Shown here: one piece after another, positions 17,977-27,293 of the stretch
Numbering within the stretch: position 1 is the first letter of the stretch
How the letters are laid out: the number at the start of each line of letters is the position of its first letter
Assembly (NCBI RefSeq): GCF_900101095.1
Contig: NZ_FNFM01000012.1
Coordinates: 62,001 to 126,000 of the forward strand
Direction: 5' to 3'
DNA length: 64,000 bases
DNA from: Actinopolyspora mzabensis
GTDB taxonomy: Bacteria > Actinomycetota > Actinomycetes > Mycobacteriales > Pseudonocardiaceae
Notes under the pieces: model-generated
What the model saw: the letters and a program-made list of their open reading frames with translations, nothing else
Told to the model about the DNA's origin: nothing
The model's database searches: none
Position numbers and translations under genes: made by a program

Positions 17977-19199
17977 GCACGACGAGAACGAAGGGCGTCT
18001 CGCTCCCGAAGGGCCTATCGCCGCAACTGGCGCTGCTGCTCGTGTGCGTCGTCTGCACCCAGACCACCCTCAACCTGGCCCGGCCGCTGATCTCGTACCG
18101 CACCATCTCCCTCGGTGGCGGCGAGGTCGCGGTCGGACTCATCACGGCTGCCTACGCGATGCTGTCGCTCGTGGTGGCGTTACCGCTGGGCCGCTACACC
18201 GACCGACACGGCGGAACCGTGCCGGTGCTGCTCACCGGAACCTGCCTGCTCGTCGCGGCCCCGCTGTGGTTGGCGAGTTCGACGTCGCTGCCGGGGGTGA
18301 CCGTCGGGTCGGCCGTGCTCGGCCTGGGGCACATCGTGTTCATGATGGGTGGTCAGCGCTTCATCACCACGGTCTCCGCCGATGACGCGCTGGACCGCAA
18401 CTTCGGCCTGTTCACCGCCGCCGTGTCGGTCGGCCAGATGCTCGGCCCGCTGGGCTCGGGTCTGCTGCTGGGGCAGGCCTCCGGGGATGCGTTGACCGGG
18501 GCGACGAGCGAGGCGTTCCTCGTCGGGGCGCTCACGGCCGCCGTCGGTGTGCTGCCCGCGCTGCTGCTGCGTCGCGGCACTTCCGGCACTCCCCCAGCCC
18601 CTGATTCCGGCGAGCAGCGGGGCACGCTCAGCCTGCTGCGCAGGCCGGGGATGGCCACCGGATTGTTCACCAGCCTCGCGCTGCTCGGCGCGGTCGACCT
18701 GCTCACCGCCTATCTACCGCTGATCGCCGAGAACCGCGGCATCGCTCCCGCCCTGGCCGGTACGCTGCTGGCGGTGCGATCGGCGGCCTCGATCCTGTCG
18801 CGACTGGGGTTGGGGTATCTGGCGGCGCGGTGGCAGCGACGCACTCTGATCGTCACCAGCTGCCTCGGCGCCGGGACGTGCCTGACACTGGTCACCGCAC
18901 CCGGGTTGGGAGTGGTGGCGATGGCCGCCGCGCTCGGAGTCGGCGGATTCCTGCTGGGAATCGGTCAACCGCTGACCATGACCGCGGTGGTGCGCACGGC
19001 GGGTGCGGCCAACCGTGGTTCCGGGCTGGCGCTGCGGCTGTGGACCAACCGCGCGGGGCAGGTGGCGCTGCCCGCCTGCGCCAGCGCGGTGTCCGGTTCA
19101 CTGGGGGCGGCGAGCGCCCTGCTGTTCGCCGCGGTGTTGCTGCTCGCCACCGGCGGACTGGCCCGGTTCGGGGGCGGCGAGCTCCCCGCAGCGGATTGA
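17973..19199 (+). CDS. Major facilitator superfamily transporter
   Basis: The 408-residue protein has about twelve hydrophobic helices and MFS landmarks, including LPLGRYTDRHGGTVPVLL between helices 2 and 3. I chose the GTG at 17973 because it overlaps the stop of the GntR-family gene by four bases and yields a normal N-terminus; an earlier in-frame ATG at 17829 is inside the regulator gene. Substrate is unknown; the neighbouring IclR/CoA-transferase genes suggest an organic acid, but a drug-like exporter is possible. Confidence 0.88.
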   Translation: MSTTRTKGVSLPKGLSPQLALLLVCVVCTQTTLNLARPLISYRTISLGGGEVAVGLITAAYAMLSLVVALPLGRYTDRHGGTVPVLLTGTCLLVAAPLWLASSTSLPGVTVGSAVLGLGHIVFMMGGQRFITTVSADDALDRNFGLFTAAVSVGQMLGPLGSGLLLGQASGDALTGATSEAFLVGALTAAVGVLPALLLRRGTSGTPPAPDSGEQRGTLSLLRRPGMATGLFTSLALLGAVDLLTAYLPLIAENRGIAPALAGTLLAVRSAASILSRLGLGYLAARWQRRTLIVTSCLGAGTCLTLVTAPGLGVVAMAAALGVGGFLLGIGQPLTMTAVVRTAGAANRGSGLALRLWTNRAGQVALPACASAVSGSLGAASALLFAAVLLLATGGLARFGGGELPAAD

Positions 19200-19241
19200 G
19201 CCACGGCTGGCGAACCGAAGAGCGAGCAGACCGGCTCCGGA

Positions 19242-20129
19242 TCAGTGAACGATGGCTACCGGGCACTCCGCGTAGTTGACCACCGCGTGGCTGACCGAAC
19301 CCAGCAGAGCAGCGCGGACGATTCCTCGGCCGTGAGTTCCGACGATGAGCAGGTCGGCGTGCCCCGCGGCCTCGAGCAGCGGATCGGAGACCCTCCTGGC
19401 CGTCGTGACCTCCTGGCGGACCACGACATCGGGATACTGCTCGCCCCAACCCGCCATCGCCTCGGCGAGCTCCCGTCGACCGGTCTCGATCGGATTGGGT
19501 TCTGCTTGTTCTCGTTCCCCTCTCCGACCGGTTTCGGGATGCACCAGCAGAGCGGTCAGCTCGGCTTGGTGCCGCGCGGCGAAGTCGTGCGCGAAGGCGA
19601 TCGCCCGCAGGCTGTGTGTGGAACCGTCGACCCCGACGACCACGCGTTCGAGTACAGGTACCCCTTCTCCCTGATTATTCTCGGTCTCACCTCGGACGGT
19701 GATGACGGGAACGTGTGCCCGGCGTACAAGCTCGGCGGCGGTCGAGCCGAGCAGAACCCGCTGCGCCCTGCTCGGCTCCGGGGGCCCCAGCACGAGAACG
19801 CTCGCCCGCAGCGAAGCGTCCAGCAGTACGTTCGCAGGATGGCCTACGAGGGTTTCGGTCCGCACCCGTAGATCGGGCAACTGTTCTCGACATTGCTCGG
19901 CCATCCGCGTGATCTCCTCGTCCGCCACACTGTGGGGGGAGTCGAAAACGATCGGTTCGGTGGGCAAGTGGATCCGTGTCAGTTCCTCCAGCGGCATGGT
20001 GAAGGCTTGGACAAGCAGTAGCGGTCGTGAGCGGGTTACCGCTTCCGACGCCGCCCACCAGACGGCCCTGCGGGACTCGGCGGAGCCGTCGTAGCCGGCG
20101 ACGACCGTTTCCGTTTCGAGCACGCTCAT
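19242..20129 (-). CDS. Tandem universal stress protein
   Basis: The 295-residue protein consists of two UspA domains (about residues 5-146 and 160-295). The second has the ATP-binding loop GTHGRGIVRAALLGS and the closing strand CPVAIV; the equivalent in the first is degenerate (GPPEPSRAQRVLLGS). Such proteins bind ATP and are induced in hypoxia, stationary phase or osmotic stress. It is the first of several stress genes (CBS, DUF3303, Hsp20) in the same direction, each with its own ribosome site. Confidence 0.93.
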   Translation of the reverse strand: MSVLETETVVAGYDGSAESRRAVWWAASEAVTRSRPLLLVQAFTMPLEELTRIHLPTEPIVFDSPHSVADEEITRMAEQCREQLPDLRVRTETLVGHPANVLLDASLRASVLVLGPPEPSRAQRVLLGSTAAELVRRAHVPVITVRGETENNQGEGVPVLERVVVGVDGSTHSLRAIAFAHDFAARHQAELTALLVHPETGRRGEREQAEPNPIETGRRELAEAMAGWGEQYPDVVVRQEVTTARRVSDPLLEAAGHADLLIVGTHGRGIVRAALLGSVSHAVVNYAECPVAIVH

Positions 20130-20261
20130 ACCAGTCGACCTTCGCGACGATGTACTGGGTCGGCTCGTAGTGTCCGGCTACCCCGGAGCGAGCGCAGTGC
20201 GGAACGGAGCGTCACCGATCTCGTCAGTCCCACCGGATGGGGTGTATACCGGTCGTAGCCG

Positions 20262-20633
20262 TCATGTCCACGCCTCGACCGCGAGGACATCTCGCATCGA
20301 GATCACTCCGATGACCATGCTGTCCTGCACGACGGGCAGGTGCCGAACTCCCGCGTCGAGCATTCGCCGCGCGACGGTCATGGTGTTCTCGTCCCGTTTG
20401 GCGGTCTCGACATGTTCGGTGGCGAACATCTCGGCCGTCGCCGTCGACGTATCCGTACCGTGGGCGACCGCTCGTGCGATGTCTCGTTCCGAGATGATTC
20501 CGACGATCATGTTCCCGTCGAGCACGGCAAGTACACCGGTACTGTTCTCCAGCAGTTCACGCGCGACGTCTACGAGCGGATCGTCCGTCTCGCAAGTCAG
20601 AGCTCCCGGCCGGAAAGCCTCCGCCACCTGCAT
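20262..20633 (-). CDS. CBS-domain protein
   Basis: The 123-residue protein is two CBS motifs in tandem (about residues 8-60 and 70-122; VLDGNMIVGIISERDIAR and VVQDSMVIGVISMRDVLA). CBS pairs bind adenosyl nucleotides and usually sense energy state. The protein resembles the hypoxia-response proteins of mycobacteria. The ATG at 20633 follows GGAGGGG, which rules out the longer frame starting at 20762. It lies beside universal stress protein, DUF3303 and Hsp20 genes. Confidence 0.92.
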   Translation of the reverse strand: MQVAEAFRPGALTCETDDPLVDVARELLENSTGVLAVLDGNMIVGIISERDIARAVAHGTDTSTATAEMFATEHVETAKRDENTMTVARRMLDAGVRHLPVVQDSMVIGVISMRDVLAVEAWT

Positions 20634-20992
20634 CGAGCACCCCTCCAATATTCGGCGAGTACCTGCCCGGAAAGATTTCCGAACAGGTATACCTCGCTTG
20701 GACGTAGCGGCGTTTCGCTCATGCTCGTCATCTCGGACGGTTCGCACGTGCACCGGCACCACCCGAAGATCCGACGAGCGCGCCTCGTCGGGAGCAGTTC
20801 ACGATCCATGGGCGAGCGAGCCGTCGAATCGCGGTCCGGCTTCGCCTCTCCGGGAATGCGAAGCAGCCTACACACTCCAGGTGCCGGTGGCATGCGGTTT
20901 CCGGTCACTCCGCTTTGCCCACGACGCCGCGTATCGGCCGCGACGACTTCCCGCCGGAAACGATTTCGCCGCGATCTTGGCTGCCGAACTCA
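20634..20992. other. Intergenic region between CBS-protein and DUF3303 genes
   Basis: About 360 nt with no gene seen. It contains the hairpin at 20771-20791 and, nearer 20634, the ribosome site and promoter zone for the CBS-protein gene. Confidence 0.45.
20771..20791 (-). terminator. Hairpin downstream of DUF3303 gene
   Basis: CCGACGAG and CTCGTCGG form an 8-bp stem with a 5-nt loop, about 200 nt beyond the stop at 20993 on the minus strand. Confidence 0.5.
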
Positions 20993-21289
20993 TCAGGCGC
21001 TGACCTGCAGCTGCTTGCGGATTTCCTCGATCATCCGGCCGTAGGGGAGTTCGTACACCGCGTGCACGTCCCAGCTCACGAGATCCATGTAGGGCTGCAG
21101 CAGATCGGTCACTTCGTGCGGCGAGTCCGACTCGATCAGCAGGAAACCCGCTCCGCCGCCGACGAGGTTGTACCAACCGCGGATCTTGTCGGCCTTGTTG
21201 TTGCCGAGATCGTGTTGTTCCAGGACTCGACGACGCACATCATCGGCTCGAGTGTTCTCGTGCCACCGGAAGCGGCAGTACCACAACAT
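20993..21289 (-). CDS. DUF3303 family protein
   Basis: The 98-residue protein starts MLWYCRFRWHENT and contains KADKIRGWYNLVGGGAGFLL and VHAVYELPYGRMIEEI, typical of the small DUF3303 family, probably a dimeric ferredoxin-like fold of unknown function. The ATG at 21289 has GGGGGGA very close upstream. It stands between Hsp20 and CBS-protein genes; the perfect palindrome ACGGGCCCGT about 30 nt upstream could be a regulatory site. A stress-related role is inferred only from location. Confidence 0.8.
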   Translation of the reverse strand: MLWYCRFRWHENTRADDVRRRVLEQHDLGNNKADKIRGWYNLVGGGAGFLLIESDSPHEVTDLLQPYMDLVSWDVHAVYELPYGRMIEEIRKQLQVSA

Positions 21290-21440
21290 AGTCCCCCCGT
21301 CAGAATGAAGCGGTGCCGAATACGGGCCCGTGTGAACCACGCTAGAACGTCGTCCGGTTCATCGCAGTTCGCGACCGGGTGTGGCGGCCGGATATCACCG
21401 CAGTCTCACGGGAGCACCCCACGCGGAAGGCGGCGGATCA

Positions 21441-21920
21441 CTACGCGTTCGCGGTTTCCTCTCGCTCCGCGACTCGCTCGTCACGAACGTTCTCGGAACT
21501 GAGCTGTTGCGGCACCTGCTCGCCGGAGGCGATCGGCACCTGACGAGGTTTGCTCTCCTCCGCGACCGGGACGGTCAACGTCAGTACGCCACCCTCGTAG
21601 TTCGCCGTCAACTTACCCAGGTCGAGGTTCTCACCCAGGAACAGCTGCCGGGAGAACGTCCCCTGCGGGCGTTCGTCGACGAGGAGCTCGTCGCTTTCTC
21701 GACGCGCGGTGCCGCGCTTGGCGCTGATACTCAGTACATTGCGTTCGACAGTCAGCTCCACGTCCGCGGGATCGACTCCTGGAAGGTCGAGGTGAATCAT
21801 GAACTGGTCGCCGTGCCGGTAGGCCTCCAGCGGCATCGCCCTGGGTGACCGACTTGCCGCGGCCAGTTGTTCGGCCAGTCGGTCCATGTCCCGAAATGGA
21901 TCGAACCGCATCAGAGTCAT
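21441..21920 (-). CDS. Hsp20/alpha-crystallin small heat shock protein
   Basis: The 159-residue protein starts MTLMRFDPFRDMDRLAEQL and has a full alpha-crystallin domain (about residues 42-135): MIHLDLPGVDPADVELTVER, FSRQLFLGENLDLGKLTA and the family signature YEGGVLTLTVPV. It is an ATP-independent holdase for unfolding proteins. The start at 21920 follows a GGGGG run; the longer frame starting at 22130 is not conserved. The C-terminal tail (about 20 residues) is charged and lacks a clear IXI motif. Confidence 0.95.
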   Translation of the reverse strand: MTLMRFDPFRDMDRLAEQLAAASRSPRAMPLEAYRHGDQFMIHLDLPGVDPADVELTVERNVLSISAKRGTARRESDELLVDERPQGTFSRQLFLGENLDLGKLTANYEGGVLTLTVPVAEESKPRQVPIASGEQVPQQLSSENVRDERVAEREETANA

Positions 21921-22638
21921 CGTCGAACCCCCTGTTCGAAAACACTCATCCCTTTTCAAAACCGTCGTCGGCGGTCCACGACCGATGTCCGGTTCCCGCT
22001 GCCGCGCAGCAGCTGCACCAAGTCTCGGCCCGTCCACCTCGCACGTACAGTGCCTAACGTCCCTTGCTCGCCCTGAGCGCGAGAAGCTCCTCGCCCGAGC
22101 CGGGTGCTTACGGGCCCCGCTGCGCTGCACACAGCGCGAGAACGCCGCCGGCGGGTACTAGTTGCCAGCGGTTCCGTGTGGTTTCTCGCGGTCGACGCCG
22201 TCGTCGGCTGCACAGCCACCCGAGGAGACCAGTGGCGATCTCGGCAGACATCGGAGCGAGCGCAGCCCGTGTGTAGTGTTCACCGACCTACCGAACGCTC
22301 AACGTGCTCACCACAGGGTGAAAGAAAACGACGAGTCTTATCGTCGGTCAGGACAAGCATCGAGTGGGCGTCCCGGCCGGACCGGGCGTTGTTCGTCATC
22401 GCGCAGCCACGAGTTCCAGCGAGGAGTCCGCGGTGAGGGATTGTTCGACCGCAGGAGTGCCTCGGGTAACGGACTCCACGAGGACCTCATCGGCCGCGGC
22501 AGGTCGGCTCCGACCAATGCACCCGGTCGCTGTCGGCCGGCCACGCGATGCGCTTCCCACAGGAGCGCCTTCGGTCGTGCAGCTGAGATAACACGCGCCC
22601 CGTTCCTTCAGTTCGTCGAAACTCGAGGAGGGCCAGGT
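21921..22638. other. Long intergenic region between hsp20 and phosphoketolase genes
   Basis: About 720 nt separating divergent genes. Frames on both strands are arginine-rich shadows without domains. It should contain both promoters. I see no tRNA and no IS element. Confidence 0.4.
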
Positions 22639-25035
22639 ATGCGATCGACCACCACGGGGAAGCCGCCGATCGAGGAAGTCCTCGCCGGCGAGGAAAGCCG
22701 CCGTATCGACGCCTACTGGCGGGCGGCGAACTATCTCTCGGTCGGCCAGATCTATCTGCTCGACAACCCGCTGCTGCGCGAGCCGCTGCGGCCGGAGCAC
22801 GTCAAACCCCGGTTGCTGGGGCACTGGGGGACAACCCCGGGGCTGAACTTCTGCTACGCGCACCTGAACCGAATGATCAACCAGCACGACCTGAACATGA
22901 TGTACGTGATCGGCCCAGGGCACGGCGGACCGGCATTGCTGGCCAACACGTGGCTGGAGGGCAGCTACACCGAGGTGTACCCGAACGTCCCCCGTGACGA
23001 AGCCGGTATGCACGAGCTGTTCCGGCAGTTCTCCTTTCCGGGAGGGGTACCCAGTCACGTCGCCCCCGAGGTTCCCGGCTCGATCCACGAGGGCGGAGAG
23101 CTCGGCTACTCCTTGGCTCATGCTTACGGCGCGGCCTTCGACAACCCCGATTTGATCGTGGCCTGCGTGATCGGTGACGGCGAGGCCGAAACCGGCCCGC
23201 TTGCGAGCAGTTGGCACGCCAACGCCTTCCTCTCCCCCAAACAGGACGGGGCCGTGCTGCCGATTCTGCACCTCAACGGCTACAAGATCGCGAATCCGGC
23301 CGTGCTCGCCCGGCTGCCCCGGGAGCAGCTGGACTCGCTGTTGCGAGGACACGGCTACACCCCGTACTTCGTGGAAGGAGACGATCCCGCACCGCTGCAT
23401 CAGCGGATGGCGGCCGCACTGGAGAACGCGCTGGCCGATCTCCGCACCGTCCAACACCGCGCCCGCACCGGCTCCGAGCATTTCGAGCCACTCCGGTGGC
23501 CGATGATCGTACTGCGCACCCCCAAGGGCTGGACCGGTCCAGCACATGTGGACAGACTCCCCGTGGAAGGCACGTGGCGCGCGCACCAAGTACCACTGTC
23601 GGCCGTGCGGGAGAATCCGGAACACCTGCGGATCCTGGAGAGCTGGATGCGAGGCTACCGCCCGGAGGAGCTCTTCGACGAGCGCGGTCGTCCCGCCCAG
23701 GACATCACCGCTCTGGCCCCTTCCGGAACCCGGCGTATGGGATCGAACCCGCACGCCAACGGTGGAACGCTGCTCAAAAATCTGGCCCTGCCGGATTTCC
23801 GGGACTACGCGACCGAAGTAACCGGACACGGCTCGGACCTCTCGGAACCGACCCGCGCACTGGGACGCATGCTCGGCGATGTCATCCGACTCAACGGGCA
23901 CGAACGCAACTTCCGGCTGTTCGGGCCCGATGAGACGGCCTCGAATCGATTGGACGCCGTCTACGAGGCGACCGACAAGCAATGGGGAGCCGAAACTTTT
24001 TCGACAGATGAGCATCTGGCCCGGGAAGGACGAGTCCTCGAGGTGCTGTCCGAACACCTCTGCCAGGGGTGGTTGGAAGGCTATCTGCTTACCGGTCGGC
24101 ACGGGGTGTTCAACTGCTACGAAGCGTTCATCCACATCGTGGACTCGATGTTCAACCAGCACGCCAAATGGCTCAAGGTCAGCCACGCCCTGCCGTGGCG
24201 GCGACCGATCGCGTCGTTGAACTATCTTTTGACCTCGCACGTGTGGCGACAGGACCACAACGGGTTCTCCCACCAAGATCCCGGGTTCATAGATCACGTG
24301 GTCAACAAGAAGGCCGAGATCATCCGGGTATATCTGCCACCGGACACCAACACCCTGTTGTCGGTGGCCGATCATTGCCTACGCAGCCGCGACTACGTCA
24401 ACGTCATCGTCGCCGGGAAGAACGCGAGCCCCGACTGGCTGGGCATGGACGAAGCGGTCCCGCACTGCACACGTGGTGCGGGAATCTGGGAGTGGGCGGG
24501 TACGGAGGGGCCGAGCGAGGAACCCGACGTGGTGCTGGCATGCGCGGGTGACGCCCCCACCCTCGAAGTGGTCGCCGCGGCGGCACTGCTGCGTGAGCAC
24601 CTGCCGAACCTGCGGGTACGGGTGGTCAACGTGGTCGACCTGATGCGACTGCAACCGGTCACCCAACATCCGCACGGCATGCCCGATGCCGAGTACGACG
24701 CCCTGTTCACCACCGACCGTCCGATAATCTTCGCCTACCACGGCTATCCGTGGCTGATCCATCGACTGATATACCGACGCACATCACATGACCGCACCCA
24801 CGTGCGTGGCTACCAGGAGGAAGGAACCACCACCACACCCTTCGACATGCTCGTGCTCAACGACATGGACCGCTTCCGCCTGGTCATCGACGTCGTCGAC
24901 CACGTGCCCGGGCTGGGCGCGAGGGCCGCCCGGCTGCGCCAGCTCATGCGGGACAAGCGCATTCAGCACCGAGCCTGGATTCGCTCCCACGGCGAGGACC
25001 TCCCCGAAGTGCGCGACTGGCGATGGCCCTACTGA
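22639..25035 (+). CDS. xfp: Phosphoketolase (xylulose 5-phosphate/fructose 6-phosphate)
   Basis: The 798-residue protein has the normal length and motifs of Xfp: [38 protein letters not shown], the thiamine-diphosphate site [17 protein letters not shown], and a C-terminal region with [14 protein letters not shown]-type sequence (here [15 protein letters not shown]). It splits xylulose 5-phosphate or fructose 6-phosphate with phosphate to acetyl phosphate plus a triose or tetrose phosphate. ATG at 22639 has GAGGAGGGCC upstream; longer starts run into non-conserved sequence. The convergent acetate kinase gene would turn the acetyl phosphate into acetate and ATP. Confidence 0.97.
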   Translation: MRSTTTGKPPIEEVLAGEESRRIDAYWRAANYLSVGQIYLLDNPLLREPLRPEHVKPRLLGHWGTTPGLNFCYAHLNRMINQHDLNMMYVIGPGHGGPALLANTWLEGSYTEVYPNVPRDEAGMHELFRQFSFPGGVPSHVAPEVPGSIHEGGELGYSLAHAYGAAFDNPDLIVACVIGDGEAETGPLASSWHANAFLSPKQDGAVLPILHLNGYKIANPAVLARLPREQLDSLLRGHGYTPYFVEGDDPAPLHQRMAAALENALADLRTVQHRARTGSEHFEPLRWPMIVLRTPKGWTGPAHVDRLPVEGTWRAHQVPLSAVRENPEHLRILESWMRGYRPEELFDERGRPAQDITALAPSGTRRMGSNPHANGGTLLKNLALPDFRDYATEVTGHGSDLSEPTRALGRMLGDVIRLNGHERNFRLFGPDETASNRLDAVYEATDKQWGAETFSTDEHLAREGRVLEVLSEHLCQGWLEGYLLTGRHGVFNCYEAFIHIVDSMFNQHAKWLKVSHALPWRRPIASLNYLLTSHVWRQDHNGFSHQDPGFIDHVVNKKAEIIRVYLPPDTNTLLSVADHCLRSRDYVNVIVAGKNASPDWLGMDEAVPHCTRGAGIWEWAGTEGPSEEPDVVLACAGDAPTLEVVAAAALLREHLPNLRVRVVNVVDLMRLQPVTQHPHGMPDAEYDALFTTDRPIIFAYHGYPWLIHRLIYRRTSHDRTHVRGYQEEGTTTTPFDMLVLNDMDRFRLVIDVVDHVPGLGARAARLRQLMRDKRIQHRAWIRSHGEDLPEVRDWRWPY

Positions 25036-25444
25036 CACGTCGTGGCCGAGCGCGCGGTCACTTCGAGTCCACACGAGCGGCTGCCGCCATCGAACCAGGA
25101 CGAGAGCACGGCGGCTCACCGGTGGACGGTCTACCCGCGCTCACTCGTCACACGGCTGGCAGGGTGCTCTCCCGGTAGTCACACGCACCACGCGAAACGT
25201 GAGAAGATCTCGTCGGGGCGCGTTCGGACCGACATTTCGGCAACAGATTCGGTACCGGAGGTCGAGCTGCCCGAGAGGCTTTCTGACAGCCGCGGCTGTC
25301 ATACCTTCTCGTGAAACGTTGCGCTCGGAGGGGGCATACCTGCTTCTCCCGTGGCCCCTCGGTTTCGGAGCGCTCGGTAAACCGACTCGAATCGGTCGGG
25401 TCGCCCGGAACTGTGGCCGGGGCGGGAGTCGGGCCGGCTGTTCG
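25036..25444. other. Convergent intergenic region between xfp and ackA
   Basis: About 410 nt with no gene seen; it contains the perfect palindrome at 25284-25301 that probably ends both transcripts. Confidence 0.45.
25284..25301. terminator. Perfect 18-bp palindrome between convergent genes
   Basis: TGACAGCCGCGGCTGTCA is a perfect palindrome lying between the 3' ends of xfp and ackA, so it most likely acts as a bidirectional hairpin terminator. Confidence 0.6.
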
Positions 25445-26545
25445 CTACCGATTTCCGAGAACGGTTCGGGAAGCTTGTGCGATCTCGAGGTCTTCACGGG
25501 CGTTGATCATGAAAGTGCGTACCGGGGCCTCGCGAGCGCTGATATCGGCGTCGGCAGCGGCTGTCCGGTTGTGCTCAGCGTCGAGTTCGACCCCCAGGTA
25601 TCCCAGCCCCCGCACAGCGCCTGAGCGCACTTCTGGGGAGTGCTCTCCCACGCCCCCGGTGAACACCAGCGCATCCAATCCACCGGCCGCCGCTGTCATC
25701 GCGGCCAACTCACGTCGCAACCGATGCAAATAGACCTCGAAGGCCAGAGTCGCCGCCGGGTCGGCCGCGGCGACACCTCGCAGGACCTCGCGCATGTCCC
25801 CACTGCCAGCGGTCATGCCGGCCAATCCCGAACGTTGTTCCAGCACGTGTGACAGCTCAGCAGCGGTCGCCCCGGTGCGGCACTGCAACCAGAGCACGAG
25901 TCCCGGATCGACGCTACCGCTGCGAGCTGCCATCACCAGCCCCTCCAGGGGAGTGAAGCCCATGGTGGTGTCGACCGACCTTCCCCGGACGGTGGCGGCG
26001 AGGGACGCGCCCGCACCGAGGTGGCAGGTGATGACCCGCACCTCGGAGACCGGGCACCTGAGCAAGGTGGCCGCCCGCCGTGAGGCGTAGGCGTGCGACA
26101 GCCCGTGAAAGCCGTACCGTCGCAGGTTCCACTTCTCGTTCCACTCACGTGGCAGTGCGTACAGTGCTGCCGCCTCGGGCAACGTGGCGTGAAAAGCGGT
26201 GTCGAAACACGCAACGGCCGGTACGTGCGGCAGGACAGCCGAGAAGGCGTCGATGCCCGACACTCCGCGAGGCTGATGCAGCGGGGCCAGTTCGGCCAAC
26301 TCCGAGATTCGGTTCCGAACATCCGTGTCGATAAGTACCGGCTCTCGAAAATTCGCGCCGCCGTGCACGATCCGGTGCCCCACGGCGTCGATTCGAGGAG
26401 CCCCCGCCACGAATTCCCGCAACGACCCGATCTCCTGTTCTCCGGACCACTCGTCGAGGTCCAACGAGGCGGCCAGCTCGTCCCGGGGATCGAGCAGCCG
26501 CAGCTTCAAGCTGGACGATCCGGCATTGACCACCAGGACGTACAT
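25445..26545 (-). CDS. ackA: Acetate kinase
   Basis: The 366-residue protein has the acetate kinase motifs: VVNAGSSSLKLRLLD at the start, GHRIVHGG, the catalytic aspartate region CFDTAFHATLP, YGFHGLSHAYA and the phosphate-stabilising ITCHLGAGASL, with FTGGVGEHSPEVR near the end. It makes ATP from acetyl phosphate. It is convergent with the phosphoketolase gene, which supplies the substrate, giving a short ATP-yielding bypass of glycolysis. At 366 residues it is slightly shorter than typical (about 400). Confidence 0.96.
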   Translation of the reverse strand: MYVLVVNAGSSSLKLRLLDPRDELAASLDLDEWSGEQEIGSLREFVAGAPRIDAVGHRIVHGGANFREPVLIDTDVRNRISELAELAPLHQPRGVSGIDAFSAVLPHVPAVACFDTAFHATLPEAAALYALPREWNEKWNLRRYGFHGLSHAYASRRAATLLRCPVSEVRVITCHLGAGASLAATVRGRSVDTTMGFTPLEGLVMAARSGSVDPGLVLWLQCRTGATAAELSHVLEQRSGLAGMTAGSGDMREVLRGVAAADPAATLAFEVYLHRLRRELAAMTAAAGGLDALVFTGGVGEHSPEVRSGAVRGLGYLGVELDAEHNRTAAADADISAREAPVRTFMINAREDLEIAQASRTVLGNR

Positions 26546-27293
26546 GTGGCACCCCAGGGAAGCCGATTGCGATCACGGACGTGTCAGTCGTTCCCAGCCT
26601 CATCCCGCTTCCGCCCCTGGAGCAAGCGCGCCGCCCACACGCGGCGAGAACCTCACCGTGCTCACCACTCCAGCATCCGCGTAACGTGCCCCCGCACCCG
26701 TGCAGGCGATTGCAACTGCTCCCCGAGAACCGCTCGGATTCGAGAGAGCACTCGCACGCGGCGCAGCTTCCCGGTACCGGCTACCACACTCGACAAAAAG
26801 TTTCGGATAAGGCAACGCGTTGCGTAGTGCGCGCAATATCCTTATCTTATTTTTGTGCGTCTTGTCACAACTACTTGTCAGGCTTCGGGTGCTCGCCAGC
26901 CGACCGGTCCGGCCGAGTTCGAGTCCTGGCACCAAAACACGCCCATTCTCAACAGCGGGGCGTACCCCATGTACCCGAAACCGGTTGATCACTCCGCGAA
27001 CACGACCGGGGGAAGCACGCTCATCACGTTGCGGACGGGACCACGCACCACGCGCGCCTATGCGCCACCTTCGAGGACCACAACGTTCCCACCACGCGGA
27101 CGCGGTTTCCCGCGCTCCACCGGCTCAGCTGACTCGAGGAATCCCTCGGCGACCACGGCGATCCGCTCACCGCTCCCACCGAAAGCAATGCCGCGTCGGG
27201 GCTCCCGCACGAGCACGTCGCCGCACTCGGACAAGAGAACAGATCGGTGATCCAGCACAGCCAGACTCACCCGACAACCCGATTGGAGTCCCC
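26546..27293. other. Long intergenic region upstream of the DMGDH/ETF operon
   Basis: About 750 nt without a convincing gene. It contains a locally AT-rich, symmetric segment at 26806-26846 that may be the operator of the downstream operon. A T-loop-like sequence near 26921-26930 is not part of a tRNA. Confidence 0.4.
26806..26846. promoter_or_regulatory. Nested inverted repeats, candidate operator
   Basis: GATAAGG at 26806 and CCTTATC at 26840 form outer arms. Inside lies the perfect palindrome CAACGCGTTG (26813-26822) and a second pair TTGCG/CGCAA. An AT-rich run (CTTATCTTATTTTTG) follows. The segment lies about 450 nt before the dehydrogenase gene and about 260 nt before the ackA start on the other strand, so it could control either. 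Confidence 0.4.

Noticed and set aside
22396-24375. A 659-residue minus-strand open frame
   Set aside because: It lies entirely opposite the phosphoketolase gene, whose protein is fully conserved.
26921-26945. A tRNA-like T-arm (GAGTTCGAGTCC followed by CCTGGCACCA-like sequence)
   Set aside because: There is no room for an acceptor stem between the T-arm and the CCA-like end and no D or anticodon arm upstream.
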